Shown piece after piece: positions 9,637 through 18,989 of a DNA stretch of 64,000 nt. The notes under the pieces are model-generated. The model ran no database searches. It saw only the letters and a list, made by a program, of their open reading frames with translations, and was not told where the DNA came from. Position 1 is the first letter of the stretch; the number at the start of each line of letters is the position of its first letter. The stretch lies in the NCBI RefSeq assembly GCF_020165495.1, contig NZ_JAIUIE010000003.1:186001-250000 (forward strand), in the 5' to 3' direction. The DNA is from Mesorhizobium sp. BR1-1-16. GTDB taxonomy: Bacteria; Pseudomonadota; Alphaproteobacteria; Rhizobiales; Kaistiaceae. Position numbers and translations under genes: made by a program.

Positions 9637-9660
9637 GTACTCGCCATCGTACTCGCCATC
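9637..9660 (+). repeat. Tandem 12-bp duplication
   Basis: GTACTCGCCATC occurs twice without interruption just after the YjbR gene. It is a simple tandem duplication in non-coding DNA. Confidence 0.8.
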
Positions 9661-9778
9661 CTGCGGCAGACATGTAACGCGGCGCACGGATCGACCCGAA
9701 GGCCCGCATCGGCGTTGCATTCCCGGCGCGGGAATGTCACGTGTCGCCAAGGACATGACGCCTTTCGGAGATTTCACG

Positions 9779-10987
9779 ATGCTGAAGGCCGGGCTGCGGC
9801 TCCTCACAATGCTTCTCGCGATCGCAGCGGCGAGCGCTGCCTCGGCCGCGACGTGCGCCACCAACGGTGCCGGTTTTGCGGCCTGGCTGAAGGACTTCGA
9901 ACGCCAGGCTCTGGCGAGTGGCATTTCGCCAGCGACTGTCTCCTCCGCGCTGGATGGCCTGTCCTATGCGCCCGATGTCATCGCCAAGGACCGCGCGCAG
10001 AACGTCTTCGCCCAGAATTTCCTGCAGTTTTCCGATCGCATGGTCGCGAAATACCGCCTGCAGAAGGGCGCGCAGCTCATCAAGGCGAACGCCAAGCTCT
10101 TCACGCGCATCGACAAGGACTACGGTGTCACGGCGCCGGTCCTCGTCGCATTCTGGGGTCTGGAGACCGATTTCGGCGCCAATCTCGGCGATATGCCGAC
10201 GCTCCGCTCGCTGGCGACTTTGGCTTATGACTGCCGCCGTTCGGACCTTTTCCGCGATCAGTTGATGGCGGCGCTCACCGTCATCGATCGCGGCGACCTG
10301 ACGGCCGCACAGATGAAGGGCCCCTGGGCCGGCGAACTCGGCCAGGTCCAGTTCCTCGCAACGCATTATCGCGACTTCGCTGTCGACTATGACGGTGACG
10401 GCAAGCGCGACCTGCTGCATTCGACCCCGGACGTGCTTGCCTCAGCCGCCGCTCTGCTGGTGCATGAAGGCTGGCAGCGCGGCCAGCCCTGGCTGACCGA
10501 AGTCCGCGTCCCCGCCACGTTGGATTGGTCCCAGTCCGATCTCTCGGTCCGCAAGAGCGTTGCCGAATGGCAGAGCCTCGGCATCACCGCCGCTCCCGGC
10601 TCGACGCTCGGCGCCGCCAGCCTGCCGGCAACACTGATCCTGCCGATGGGGCGCAATGGCCCGGCCTTTCTTGGCTATGCCAATTTCGACGTCTACCTCC
10701 AGTGGAACCAGTCCTTCGTCTATGCCCTGACCGCAGCCTATTACGCGACCCGCCTCGCCGGCGCGCCGCCCGTCAGCCGCGGCGGCAATGTCGATGGCCT
10801 CTCCTTCAAGGAGGTGCAGGAATTGCAGAAGCTGCTCGCAGTGCGCGGACATCCCGTCGGCAAGGCCGATGGCATGATCGGATCAGGCACACGGGCATCC
10901 GTTCGCGCCGCGCAATTGGAGCTCGGCCTGCCGGCGGATGGCTATCCCGACACGACGCTGCTGCAGAAGCTGCGCGCCGGCGGCTGA
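9779..10987 (+). CDS. MltB-type lytic murein transglycosylase with peptidoglycan-binding domain
   Basis: Periplasmic enzyme of 402 residues that cleaves peptidoglycan between MurNAc and GlcNAc with 1,6-anhydro ring formation. A signal peptide covers about residues 1-23, ending ASAASA. The catalytic glutamate is expected at Glu129 in FWGLETDFG, followed by the MltB-family segment MPTLRSLATLAYDCRR. A peptidoglycan-binding domain 1 fills about 335-400 (VQELQKLLAVRGHPVGKADG). There is no lipobox, so it is probably soluble in the periplasm. I chose ATG 9779, with CGGAG 8 bases upstream, because it places the signal peptide at the N-terminus; a start at 9734 would bury it. Confidence 0.9.
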   Translation: MLKAGLRLLTMLLAIAAASAASAATCATNGAGFAAWLKDFERQALASGISPATVSSALDGLSYAPDVIAKDRAQNVFAQNFLQFSDRMVAKYRLQKGAQLIKANAKLFTRIDKDYGVTAPVLVAFWGLETDFGANLGDMPTLRSLATLAYDCRRSDLFRDQLMAALTVIDRGDLTAAQMKGPWAGELGQVQFLATHYRDFAVDYDGDGKRDLLHSTPDVLASAAALLVHEGWQRGQPWLTEVRVPATLDWSQSDLSVRKSVAEWQSLGITAAPGSTLGAASLPATLILPMGRNGPAFLGYANFDVYLQWNQSFVYALTAAYYATRLAGAPPVSRGGNVDGLSFKEVQELQKLLAVRGHPVGKADGMIGSGTRASVRAAQLELGLPADGYPDTTLLQKLRAGG

Positions 10988-11140
10988 CGCGCAGCGACGG
11001 CTCGGCATCGCAACAGACCTCATCGCGCGATGGTAAAATCGGGAGGCTGACGCCGCGCGAGGCATCGCGGCGATGGGAGGCGCATTTCACGGCCGGACAG
11101 GCTAGGATCGACGGAAGAGCGCCATCATGGGATCGGACCA

Positions 11141-11695
11141 ATGACCATCTGGATCGTCCTCGCGATCATCGTCGTTCTCGGCGCCTACGCGGTCGCGCTC
11201 TACAACAAGCTCGTGCGACAGCGCAATCTCGTCCGCGAGGGCTGGAGCGGTATCGACGTACAGCTGAAGCGCCGCGCCGACCTCGTCCCCAACCTCGTCG
11301 AGACGGTGAAGGGCTATGCGGCCCACGAGAAGGGCATCTTCGAGGACGTCGCCGAAAAGCGCGCTGCCAGCATGAAAGCCGGCAATGTCGAAAGCCAGGC
11401 CGCCGCCGACGCTGCGTTGTCGGGGGCGCTTGGCCGCCTGATCGCGATCTCCGAGGCGTATCCCGAGCTGAAGGCCGACGCCAATTTCCGCCAGCTGCAG
11501 ACCGAACTCAGCGCCATCGAGGACGAAATGCAGAAGGCCCGTCGCTACTACAACGCGACGGCGCGCGACCTCAACACCTCGGTCCAGTCCTTCCCGGCCG
11601 TGCTGGTCGCGGGCACGCTCGGTTTCCGTGAAGAGCCCTATTACGAGATCGAGGATCGGGCGGCCGCATCGATCCCGCCCAAGGTCACCTTCTGA
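11141..11695 (+). CDS. LemA-family protein
   Basis: Protein of 184 residues with one N-terminal membrane helix (about 3-21, IWIVLAIIVVLGAYAVAL). A long helical domain with the LemA hallmark VREGWSGIDVQLKRRADLVPNLV follows. The tail reads FREEPYYEIEDRA. LemA proteins are N-out or N-in anchored helical proteins of unsettled function, often encoded with TPM or DUF2207 membrane proteins, as here: the DUF2207 gene starts 8 bases after this stop. The two products probably act together at the envelope. The ribosome site at 11141 is weak. Confidence 0.9.
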   Translation: MTIWIVLAIIVVLGAYAVALYNKLVRQRNLVREGWSGIDVQLKRRADLVPNLVETVKGYAAHEKGIFEDVAEKRAASMKAGNVESQAAADAALSGALGRLIAISEAYPELKADANFRQLQTELSAIEDEMQKARRYYNATARDLNTSVQSFPAVLVAGTLGFREEPYYEIEDRAAASIPPKVTF

Positions 11696-11703
11696 GGGCC
11701 GCG

Positions 11704-13596
11704 ATGCGCCACTTGCTCATCGCTGGCCTTGTTCTGCTGGTGGCGCTGCTGCCGGCCAGGGCCGAAGAGCGCATCCTCACCTTCGTCAGCGACGTCGTCG
11801 TCGCCCGCAATGGCGATCTCGGCGTAACGGAACAGATCCGCATCGAGGTCGAGGGTGACCAGATCCGGCACGGCATCGTCCGCGATTTTCCGACCCGCTA
11901 TACGGACAGGCGCGGCGCCTCGGTCATTGTCGGCTTTACGGTCCAGGGCGTCAGTCGTGATGGCAACGCCGAACCTTACAGCCTCGAACCGCTCGCGAAC
12001 GGGACAAGGATTCGCATCGGCTCCGCCGACGCGACCGTTCCGCACGGGCCGCATGACTATGTCATCCGTTACAGGACGACGCGGCAGATCGGTTTCTTTC
12101 CCGATTTCGACGAACTGACCTGGAACGCGACCGGAACCGACTGGACATTTCCCATCGATAGCGCGGAAGCGCGGATCACCCTCCCCGAGGCGGTGTCGTT
12201 CCAGAACTTCATCGCCTATACCGGCCCGCCCGGATCGCGCGATCATGCAGCTTCCGTGATCTGGGATACCGCGCATCCGGGAACCGTGCTCTTCCGCACG
12301 ACCGAGCCGCTCGCCGTTGGCAGCGGCCTGACCGTTTCGGCCTCCTGGCAGAAGGGGATCGTCGATCCGCCTTCCTTCGAGCGCCGCGCGCGCTGGTGGT
12401 TCCTAGATAATCTCGGTGCCCTTGCCGCGCTCGCTGGCAGCTTCCTCACGCTCGGCTATTTCTTCCTCGCCTGGCTGAAGGTCGGCCGCGATCCACCGCG
12501 CGGGCCGATGGTGCCGCTGTTCTCGCCGCCCGAAGGCATTTCGGCAGCTGCCGCCCGCTATGTCTCGGCCATGGCCTTCGACAATCGCGCTTTCACGGCC
12601 GCCCTGCTCGATCTCGGCGTTCATGGCCGCCTGCAGCTTGCCGACAGCGGGTCAACCCTCGTCGTTTCCCGCCAGGAGAGCGCCGCGCCGGTCGGCCCTC
12701 CCGAAGCCGATATGGAAGCCGCGCTGTTTCGTGGTGCCGCCGCGGTGCCGCTGGAGCAGAAGAACCATCAGGTGCTGCAAGCCGCGAAGGCGGCTCTGTC
12801 GCGCGGCCTCGCGCGCAGCTATGCCGGCACGATCTTCCACTGGAATGGCGGCTGGCTGGCCATCGGCATGCTGCTGACCGCGCTGACCTATCTCCTGACC
12901 GGGCTCGGCCTTGTGACGGCGATTGGCGGTGATCGCGGCGTCCAGGCCATCATCGGCCTGCTCTTCGCCTCGGTCGCCGGCATCGTGGTCGGCATCGCCC
13001 TGAACGCCGGCCAGACCGGACAATCGCTGTTCTCGAGGCTGCTGACATGGATCTTCCTCGGCGCCTTCGCGATCGCGTTCGGCGGTTCCGGCGTCATCGC
13101 CTTTGTCGGAACGATCGTTGCGCCGCTCGACGCCGCGCCGCTGCTGCTGCCGGCGGTGGTCTTGCCGGTGCTGGTCTCGTCATTCGGCTGGATGCGCAGT
13201 CCGACGGCGGCAGGCCAGAAGCTGCGCGATGCCGTTGCAGGTTTTCGCCACTATCTCGGCACCGCCGAGGAGCATCGCCTCGAGATCCTGCATCCGCCAG
13301 AGAAGACGCCGGTCTTGTTCGAGCGCTATCTGCCTTATGCCGTGGCGCTCGATGTTGAAAACGCCTGGGCCGCCAAATTCGCCGGTGTCCTCGCGACCGC
13401 GGGGGCTTCAGCCGCGGTCGCCAACTGGTATGTGACGAGTTCGCATCGCGACCCCTCCAGCCTTGTCGACCGGCTGGGATCGAGCCTGTCGCAGAGCGTG
13501 GCCTCGGCTTCGACGGCGCCCGGGTCGAGCTCCGGCTCGTCGGGCGGCGGTTCGTCAGGATCGGGCGGAGGAGGCGGCGGCGGTTCGGGCTGGTGA
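11704..13596 (+). CDS. DUF2207 membrane protein with Gly/Ser-rich tail
   Basis: Envelope protein of 630 residues. A signal peptide (about 1-20, ending ARA) precedes a large extracytoplasmic beta-rich DUF2207 domain (about 21-225, including GIVRDFPTRY and FDELTWNATG). A membrane helix follows at about 238-256, then a cytoplasmic segment and a cluster of helices (about 380-500). The last 30 residues are almost only Ser and Gly, ending GGGSGW. This end resembles DUF2207 proteins whose Gly-rich tail may be a flexible linker or a processing target. The gene follows lemA with GAGGG in the gap, so translation is probably coupled. It converges with the next gene with only 3 bases between the stops. 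Confidence 0.88.
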   Translation: MRHLLIAGLVLLVALLPARAEERILTFVSDVVVARNGDLGVTEQIRIEVEGDQIRHGIVRDFPTRYTDRRGASVIVGFTVQGVSRDGNAEPYSLEPLANGTRIRIGSADATVPHGPHDYVIRYRTTRQIGFFPDFDELTWNATGTDWTFPIDSAEARITLPEAVSFQNFIAYTGPPGSRDHAASVIWDTAHPGTVLFRTTEPLAVGSGLTVSASWQKGIVDPPSFERRARWWFLDNLGALAALAGSFLTLGYFFLAWLKVGRDPPRGPMVPLFSPPEGISAAAARYVSAMAFDNRAFTAALLDLGVHGRLQLADSGSTLVVSRQESAAPVGPPEADMEAALFRGAAAVPLEQKNHQVLQAAKAALSRGLARSYAGTIFHWNGGWLAIGMLLTALTYLLTGLGLVTAIGGDRGVQAIIGLLFASVAGIVVGIALNAGQTGQSLFSRLLTWIFLGAFAIAFGGSGVIAFVGTIVAPLDAAPLLLPAVVLPVLVSSFGWMRSPTAAGQKLRDAVAGFRHYLGTAEEHRLEILHPPEKTPVLFERYLPYAVALDVENAWAAKFAGVLATAGASAAVANWYVTSSHRDPSSLVDRLGSSLSQSVASASTAPGSSSGSSGGGSSGSGGGGGGGSGW

Positions 13597-13599
13597 GCG

Positions 13600-14706
13600 T
13601 CAGGGGATCGCAAGTTCGGCGATCACCGCAAGATGATCCGAGCCGAAGGGCTTGCTGACCTTGATCCCGGCGAGACCAATATCCTTCGAGACAGCGATGC
13701 GGTCGATAGGCGTGCCGAGCGCGGGAGGCAGTCCGAACTCCCGGAAAAAGCGCGTTGGCTGCGGCCAGGGGCCGGGCTCGGTGGTAACCAGCCCCGACTT
13801 CCTCAGAATGCTGGCCAGCGTGGGCGACCAGTATGACGTGTTCCAGTCTCCAGCCATGATGACGTCGGTGCCGACAGGCTCGCGCAGGATGCGGCCGGCG
13901 ATCTGGTTCAGATAGGCGTTGCGGGTGGACCAGCCACGCGCGAGCCGCGTGGTCGGCGCATGGATCGCGTAGAGCACGAGCGGACGGATGGCGCCGGGCC
14001 GGTCAATCTCGACCCGCACGGCGCGAGCGCCGCCGGTCCGCCCATCGGGCGCGGCCGCCGGCACCAGTTGCACAGGCGCGGAGCGCATCGGATAGCGGCT
14101 GACGACGACGACCGAGCTATTCGGGTCAGGCTGCGTGACATAGCCGAGGCCGGGCAGGCTGGTCGCGGTCGGGCGCCAGGCCGGCACCGCTTCGTTCATC
14201 ACGACGATGTCAGGATCGGCTCCGGCCACGACCTGTCGGAAGCGATCGAAGTCAGTGTTTGTCCGCAGCACATTGGCCGTCATCACGCGGAGATTGCCCT
14301 CCGCCGCCGCCACGGCTTTCGGCAGGCCGGTCGAGATGAGCGGCACCAGTGCCGCGCCGAAGATCAGCACAGAGACGGCGATCCGTGGCACGCTCGTCGT
14401 CGTGACCGCCAGCAGGACGAACAGCAAGGCGGCGACCGCGATATGCGGTCGGAAGAAATTCGTCATCTCGAACAGCCAATCCTGCTGCCCCCACCGCCCG
14501 ACGATGACGAGCACGGCGATCGGCACCAGCGAGGCGTCGAAGACGAAGCGAAGGATGGAAGACATCATGGCGGTCCGCCACGATGCAGCGAGCGTGCCAG
14601 ACGCGGCTTTCCCGCGAGGAGCCGGGCCCGCGAGCGGCACCGGCTCCGCCAGCGCCACTGCGGGATCGCCGTCCACGACTGCATTTGCCTCGCCGGCTCC
14701 GCTCAA
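13600..14706 (-). CDS. Membrane-anchored endonuclease/exonuclease/phosphatase-family protein
   Basis: Protein of up to 368 residues, third gene of the mprF operon. Three hydrophobic helices (about 53-70, 88-105, 108-126) precede an EEP-fold domain. Metal and catalytic residues are recognisable: Asn145 (MTANVLR), Glu172 (MNEAV), the GDWNTSYW motif and the C-terminal GSDHLAV. The domain should face the periplasm if the N-terminus is cytoplasmic. Many proteins of this fold are phosphodiesterases acting on lipids or nucleotides; a lipid headgroup substrate would suit the operon. The start is unsure: TTG 14706 is 9 bases after the acvB stop but lacks a clear ribosome site. ATG 14568 would still keep all three helices. 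Confidence 0.8.
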   Translation of the reverse strand: MSGAGEANAVVDGDPAVALAEPVPLAGPAPRGKAASGTLAASWRTAMMSSILRFVFDASLVPIAVLVIVGRWGQQDWLFEMTNFFRPHIAVAALLFVLLAVTTTSVPRIAVSVLIFGAALVPLISTGLPKAVAAAEGNLRVMTANVLRTNTDFDRFRQVVAGADPDIVVMNEAVPAWRPTATSLPGLGYVTQPDPNSSVVVVSRYPMRSAPVQLVPAAAPDGRTGGARAVRVEIDRPGAIRPLVLYAIHAPTTRLARGWSTRNAYLNQIAGRILREPVGTDVIMAGDWNTSYWSPTLASILRKSGLVTTEPGPWPQPTRFFREFGLPPALGTPIDRIAVSKDIGLAGIKVSKPFGSDHLAVIAELAIP

Positions 14707-14715
14707 ATGCAGCGC

Positions 14716-16107
14716 CTATCGATCGGCGACGGGTTCGACGGCGCCGGAGAGCCGCCGGTTGAGTCCGTCGAGAATCCGTCGCGCCAGCCCGTCATAGTCG
14801 CCGTCGAAATGATGGCCGCCGGTGGTCTTGATCAATTCGACGCCAGTCCCCTCGAGTTTCGGACAGAGACTGTCATCTTCTTCCTCGCCATAGAAGCACT
14901 GGATCAGCGAGGGCTTCATCGCCTTGATATCAGGCAGCGTTTCGGCGTCGCCCGAATTGGTCCCGAGGAAGGCGCCGACCGAGATGACGTAGTCGACCTG
15001 GTCCGAAAGACCGAGCAGCGAAACCTCGCTCACCTGGCTCTGCTCGTCCGGCGGCAGCAACCGATAGGCGGAGGGCAGCACGTCGGCGCCGAAGGAGTAG
15101 CCCACCAGGACGACATGATCGATACCCCACTTCTCGGTGTAGTAATCGATGATGCGAGCAAGATCCGCCGATGTCTGTTGCGGCGTCTTGCGTGACCAGA
15201 AATAGCGCAGTGAATCGACGCCGATGGTTGGAACACCCTCCTTCTGGAAGGCGTCGCCGATCGACTTGTCGAGATCGCGCCAGCCCCCATCACCGGAGAA
15301 GATGATCGCCATCGAGCTGTGCTGCACGGGCGCGGGGAGCTCGACGAGCGGCAGATCGGCCAGCGGATTGTCCGTGTCGGGCTTCGGCGACAGCAGCCGC
15401 GTCAGGCGCGACTTCAGCGCAGGAAAGGCGCCTTCCGTCACGTCCTTCGACTTGATCGCGAAACCCTGCCCCTGCAACGTCGTGACATGATCACGGCCAT
15501 CCTTCGGCGCGGCGCTGGTATAGAGCACATCGACCGGATTGGTGAGATCGCCCTCGGCCAGGCCGTAGATCGAGCCATCGGCGGTCGCCTGACGCGGCGC
15601 GTCGGTGCAGAGCGGCTTCTTCAAGGGCAGCGCCAGCGTCGGGTCGACGACGACGCTATGGCCGAAGGTGGCGTCCGGCGTCTGTGCCGCGATGGCCAGC
15701 GCGAGCGTCCCGGCCGTGCCGACGCCGGCGATGATCGGCGAATGATAATTCGGCGTTCCGAGCGCGCGCTGGATCTGGTGCGACAGATCCTCGATATCGG
15801 CGACGAGATAGATGCACTCATCGTCCTTGTCGGCCTCGAGACCGGCATACATCGCGGTCGTATCGACGCCCACGACGATGGCACCGCTCTTCTGGAGGTC
15901 GGTGGCAAGGCTCGACTCGTCCGACGTCCAGCCATCCTTGTCGGCGAACAGGACCACGGTGCCCGTAACGGGCACTGTCGGCAGCAGGATCTGCGGCTTG
16001 CCGAGCAGGCCGGCGGTGAATTCCGGCAGCGGCTTCGGGGCGTCGTCCGCGAGGGCCGGAAACGCGAATGCAGCCGCGACGACCGCCGAGGCGAGAAAAC
16101 GGATCAT
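14716..16107 (-). CDS. acvB: AcvB/VirJ-domain protein, probable lysyl-phosphatidylglycerol hydrolase
   Basis: Periplasmic protein of 463 residues. The signal peptide covers about 1-20 (AAAFAFPALA). The C-terminal half is a VirJ-type alpha/beta hydrolase: an oxyanion-like SGDGGW is at 271-276, the nucleophile elbow GYSFG with Ser338 is at 336-340, and GGHHF supplies the likely histidine. AcvB of Agrobacterium hydrolyses lysyl-phosphatidylglycerol and lies with lpiA (mprF) in one operon. Here the gene overlaps mprF by an ATGA (start 16107), the same arrangement. The pair should set the LysPG level in the membrane: MprF makes it, AcvB removes it. The N-terminal half is a second, degenerate hydrolase-like region. 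Confidence 0.88.
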   Translation of the reverse strand: MIRFLASAVVAAAFAFPALADDAPKPLPEFTAGLLGKPQILLPTVPVTGTVVLFADKDGWTSDESSLATDLQKSGAIVVGVDTTAMYAGLEADKDDECIYLVADIEDLSHQIQRALGTPNYHSPIIAGVGTAGTLALAIAAQTPDATFGHSVVVDPTLALPLKKPLCTDAPRQATADGSIYGLAEGDLTNPVDVLYTSAAPKDGRDHVTTLQGQGFAIKSKDVTEGAFPALKSRLTRLLSPKPDTDNPLADLPLVELPAPVQHSSMAIIFSGDGGWRDLDKSIGDAFQKEGVPTIGVDSLRYFWSRKTPQQTSADLARIIDYYTEKWGIDHVVLVGYSFGADVLPSAYRLLPPDEQSQVSEVSLLGLSDQVDYVISVGAFLGTNSGDAETLPDIKAMKPSLIQCFYGEEEDDSLCPKLEGTGVELIKTTGGHHFDGDYDGLARRILDGLNRRLSGAVEPVADR

Positions 16108-18785
16108 TTGCCGACGACTCCCTTGAGACCGCCACTGATCAGGACGGTGACATCAGCCAGAACCAGAACCGGGCTCGCGCCGCCGGAAACGGCAAGATAG
16201 CGCGGCTGCCATTCGGGCTGGAACTTGGCCTTGAATGCACGAAGACCATTGAAGTTGTAGAAACGCTCGCCGTGATCGAAGACGGCGCTGCCGATCCGGT
16301 GCCAGAAGGGCGCGGTCGGGCCGCCGGTCAGCCCCGAAAGCGGCGCCATGCCGAGATCGAAGGTGCGATAGCCTTCGCCCTTCAGCGCCAGCATCAGGTT
16401 GACGAACAGGAACTCCATCGTCGAGGCCGGCGCGTCGGGCGCAAAGCGCATGAGGTCGACGGTCGCCTCCTGCTTCAGCGCCGTTGTCATGACGGTGGCG
16501 AATGCGATGATCCGCCCTTCACGCCGAACGATGGCTGCCGATTGCGCCGCGACATAGCCGCGGTCGAAGGCCCCGATCGAAAAGCGCTTCTCGCGCGCCT
16601 TGTGCTCGGCGAGCCAGAGATTGGACACGCCCTGCAGCGCATCGATCTCCTCCGCCACCCGTTCGGGCGGCAGAAGCTCGAAGCTCAGACCCTCGCGGGT
16701 CGCGCGGTTGTTGCCATGGCGCAGCCCTGCCCGTTTGGCACCCTTCAAGTCGAACGTCGCAAGTTCGACCTGCGCCGCCTCGCCAAGCTTGAAGGCCCTG
16801 AGGCCGGCATCGGCATAGAGCGAAAGGTTGTGCGGCTGGACCTGGTAGAAGACGGCGCGGCCGCCGGCAGCCTGCGCCATCTCGACGAACTGCCAGACGA
16901 GGCCCGGCCAGGCATCTCGCGGACCGATGGGATCGAACAGCGCCACCCAGGAATGAGCCTGCCGTCCGAACATGATGAAGGCACGGCGATCTTCCGAGAA
17001 CAGCAGGGTCTTGTCGCGCATGCGGGCGAGGTTCGCATCCGGATAGGGCTGCTCGGCCAGGATGTTGACGGCTTCCGCAATTTCCGCGTCGGTCGGCGTG
17101 CCGGTCTTGCCCTTGGAGGGGCGGAGCAGCGACCAGGCGGCCAGCGAGCCGGCGGCGATGACGACGCCGAGCAAAGCGCGCAGGCTGCGCGGTGCTTCTT
17201 CGGAGAATTCAAACTGCCACCAGAGCTGTCGCGAATAATCGACATCGCTGTAGACGAACAGCAGCACGACGACGGCGCTGCCGATGACGGTGGCAATGGC
17301 GAAGAACCAGCCCGGCGTCAGCCGCTGATGAAACAGCGAGGCAGGCCGGCTGAATTCGCGCCGCGTCGCCAGCAATGCGATGAACAACAGCGCCAGCGCG
17401 ATCGACTCGGTGATGGCGATCGCCTTCAGCAGCGACAGCACCACCGCGACGCCAACCGAAACGACGGCGGCCCACCAGGCTCCGTCGAGCCTGTGCGCGA
17501 GGCCGCGCGAGATCGCGATGAGTCCAAGGCCGAGCACGCTCTCGATGAAATGCGCGCCCTCCAGGATCGGCAGAGGGAGAATGTTCGAGAGGATGTCGAG
17601 CCGCTCGTCGGCAGCAGGCGTCACGCCGGAGAAGATCAGCGCCGCGCCCATGGCGAGCGTCAGAGCAGAGAGAACGCGCGGCGAAAGATGCGCGCCCGCC
17701 TTGATCACCCGCGAGGCCTGCGTGCCGGCCGCGACGCGGCGAAGTTCCAGCGACGTGACGAGGCCGGAGGCGGCGATGAGCGGCACGCCGTAATAGATGA
17801 TGCGGTAAAGGAACAGCGCCGACAGCACCTGGTCGACCGGCGCTGTGCGGCCGATGACGGCGACGATCACCGCCTCGAACACTCCGAGGCCAGCGGGCAC
17901 GTGGCTGGCGACGCCGAGGCCGATCGCGACCGCGTAAATTGCGATGAAGGCAGGGAAACCGACATCGGTCTGCGGCAGCAGCACCCAGAGCACGGCTGCG
18001 GAGGTCACGACGTCGATCAGCGTGCCGCCGAACTGCATCAGCATGATGCGAGGCGTCGGCAGCGCGAAGGAGACGCCGCGCCAGCCGATCCGGCCAGAGC
18101 CGAATGCCGACCAGGCGAGCAGGGCGGCAAGACCGGCGAGGATGGCCGAGCCGATCGTCGTCAGGATCGCAGGCGGCAGTCCAACCGGCGCCGCGACATC
18201 GGCCGGATCGAAGAGAAGGCCGAGGGCGGTCACGCCCGCCAATCCAAGCCCGAAGGCAATCGTGATGAAGGCGACGATGCGGGCGACGTCGGCCGGCTCG
18301 AAGCCGAGGCGACCATAGAAGCGAAAGCGGATCGCGCCGCCGGTGAGCGGACCGAACCCGGCCGTATTGCCCACGGCATAGGCGCAGAACGACGTCAGCG
18401 CCACCATCGGATAGGACACGCGCCGGCCGAGATGGCTGAGCGCCGACCAGTCGTAGATGCTGAGCGACAGGAAGGAGAGAGCGGTGAAGCCGAGCGCCGC
18501 CGCGATCGCCGTGATCGGCGTCGCATGCAGCGCGTCGATCACATCGTCATAATCGACCTCGCCGATCAGATGATTGATCGCGAGCCACACGAGGACGAGG
18601 ACGGCCAGCCCGGCCGCAGCACCAATGGCCGGCTTCCAGGCTGACAGTGTGCCCAGGATCCGATCGAGCGGCCGCGGGCGCGGCGAAACCAAGCCAGCGT
18701 CCGATGCCGACTCTCCGGCGGCAGCCGACCGGGGCTCTTCGAGTCCCCCTTCCGAATGGCGAGAGGCTGTTGCAGCCTGTGACAT
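16104..18785 (-). CDS. mprF: Bifunctional lysylphosphatidylglycerol flippase/synthetase
   Basis: Inner-membrane protein of 893 residues, called LpiA in rhizobia. It transfers lysine from Lys-tRNA to phosphatidylglycerol and moves the product to the outer leaflet. This lowers surface charge and protects against cationic peptides and acid. The N-terminal flippase part has about 14 hydrophobic helices (roughly 50-560), including FGPLTGGAIRFRFYGRLGF. The C-terminal synthetase (DUF2156/GNAT-like, about 590-890) contains FIMFGRQAHSWVALFDPIG and DLGMAPLSGL. The first 40 residues are polar and disordered-looking. ATG 18785 follows AGGGG. It is the first gene of a three-gene operon; its stop overlaps the acvB start. 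Confidence 0.95.
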   Translation of the reverse strand: MSQAATASRHSEGGLEEPRSAAAGESASDAGLVSPRPRPLDRILGTLSAWKPAIGAAAGLAVLVLVWLAINHLIGEVDYDDVIDALHATPITAIAAALGFTALSFLSLSIYDWSALSHLGRRVSYPMVALTSFCAYAVGNTAGFGPLTGGAIRFRFYGRLGFEPADVARIVAFITIAFGLGLAGVTALGLLFDPADVAAPVGLPPAILTTIGSAILAGLAALLAWSAFGSGRIGWRGVSFALPTPRIMLMQFGGTLIDVVTSAAVLWVLLPQTDVGFPAFIAIYAVAIGLGVASHVPAGLGVFEAVIVAVIGRTAPVDQVLSALFLYRIIYYGVPLIAASGLVTSLELRRVAAGTQASRVIKAGAHLSPRVLSALTLAMGAALIFSGVTPAADERLDILSNILPLPILEGAHFIESVLGLGLIAISRGLAHRLDGAWWAAVVSVGVAVVLSLLKAIAITESIALALLFIALLATRREFSRPASLFHQRLTPGWFFAIATVIGSAVVVLLFVYSDVDYSRQLWWQFEFSEEAPRSLRALLGVVIAAGSLAAWSLLRPSKGKTGTPTDAEIAEAVNILAEQPYPDANLARMRDKTLLFSEDRRAFIMFGRQAHSWVALFDPIGPRDAWPGLVWQFVEMAQAAGGRAVFYQVQPHNLSLYADAGLRAFKLGEAAQVELATFDLKGAKRAGLRHGNNRATREGLSFELLPPERVAEEIDALQGVSNLWLAEHKAREKRFSIGAFDRGYVAAQSAAIVRREGRIIAFATVMTTALKQEATVDLMRFAPDAPASTMEFLFVNLMLALKGEGYRTFDLGMAPLSGLTGGPTAPFWHRIGSAVFDHGERFYNFNGLRAFKAKFQPEWQPRYLAVSGGASPVLVLADVTVLISGGLKGVVGK

Positions 18786-18989
18786 GGTACCCCTGAGGCC
18801 TCGCGATCCGGCCGATCAAATGCCGGCCCGCGACGTGCCCTTCCCAGATATTGCGTTGCCTCTGTGATGAGGCCGTAAATCTGGCCGGATTGAGGCCGGC
18901 AGGGGCGTGGCGGCATGAGGCCGCGGTGATGGCCGGCGCTTTCCGTCGGCCTCACAGAAATGTGCGCGAGCGACGGCCGCCGCTGACGG

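Noticed and set aside
16068-18644. An 858-codon open frame on the plus strand
   Set aside because: It lies wholly opposite mprF; its translation is rich in Arg, Asp, Gly and His without domains, as expected for the antisense of a high-GC gene.
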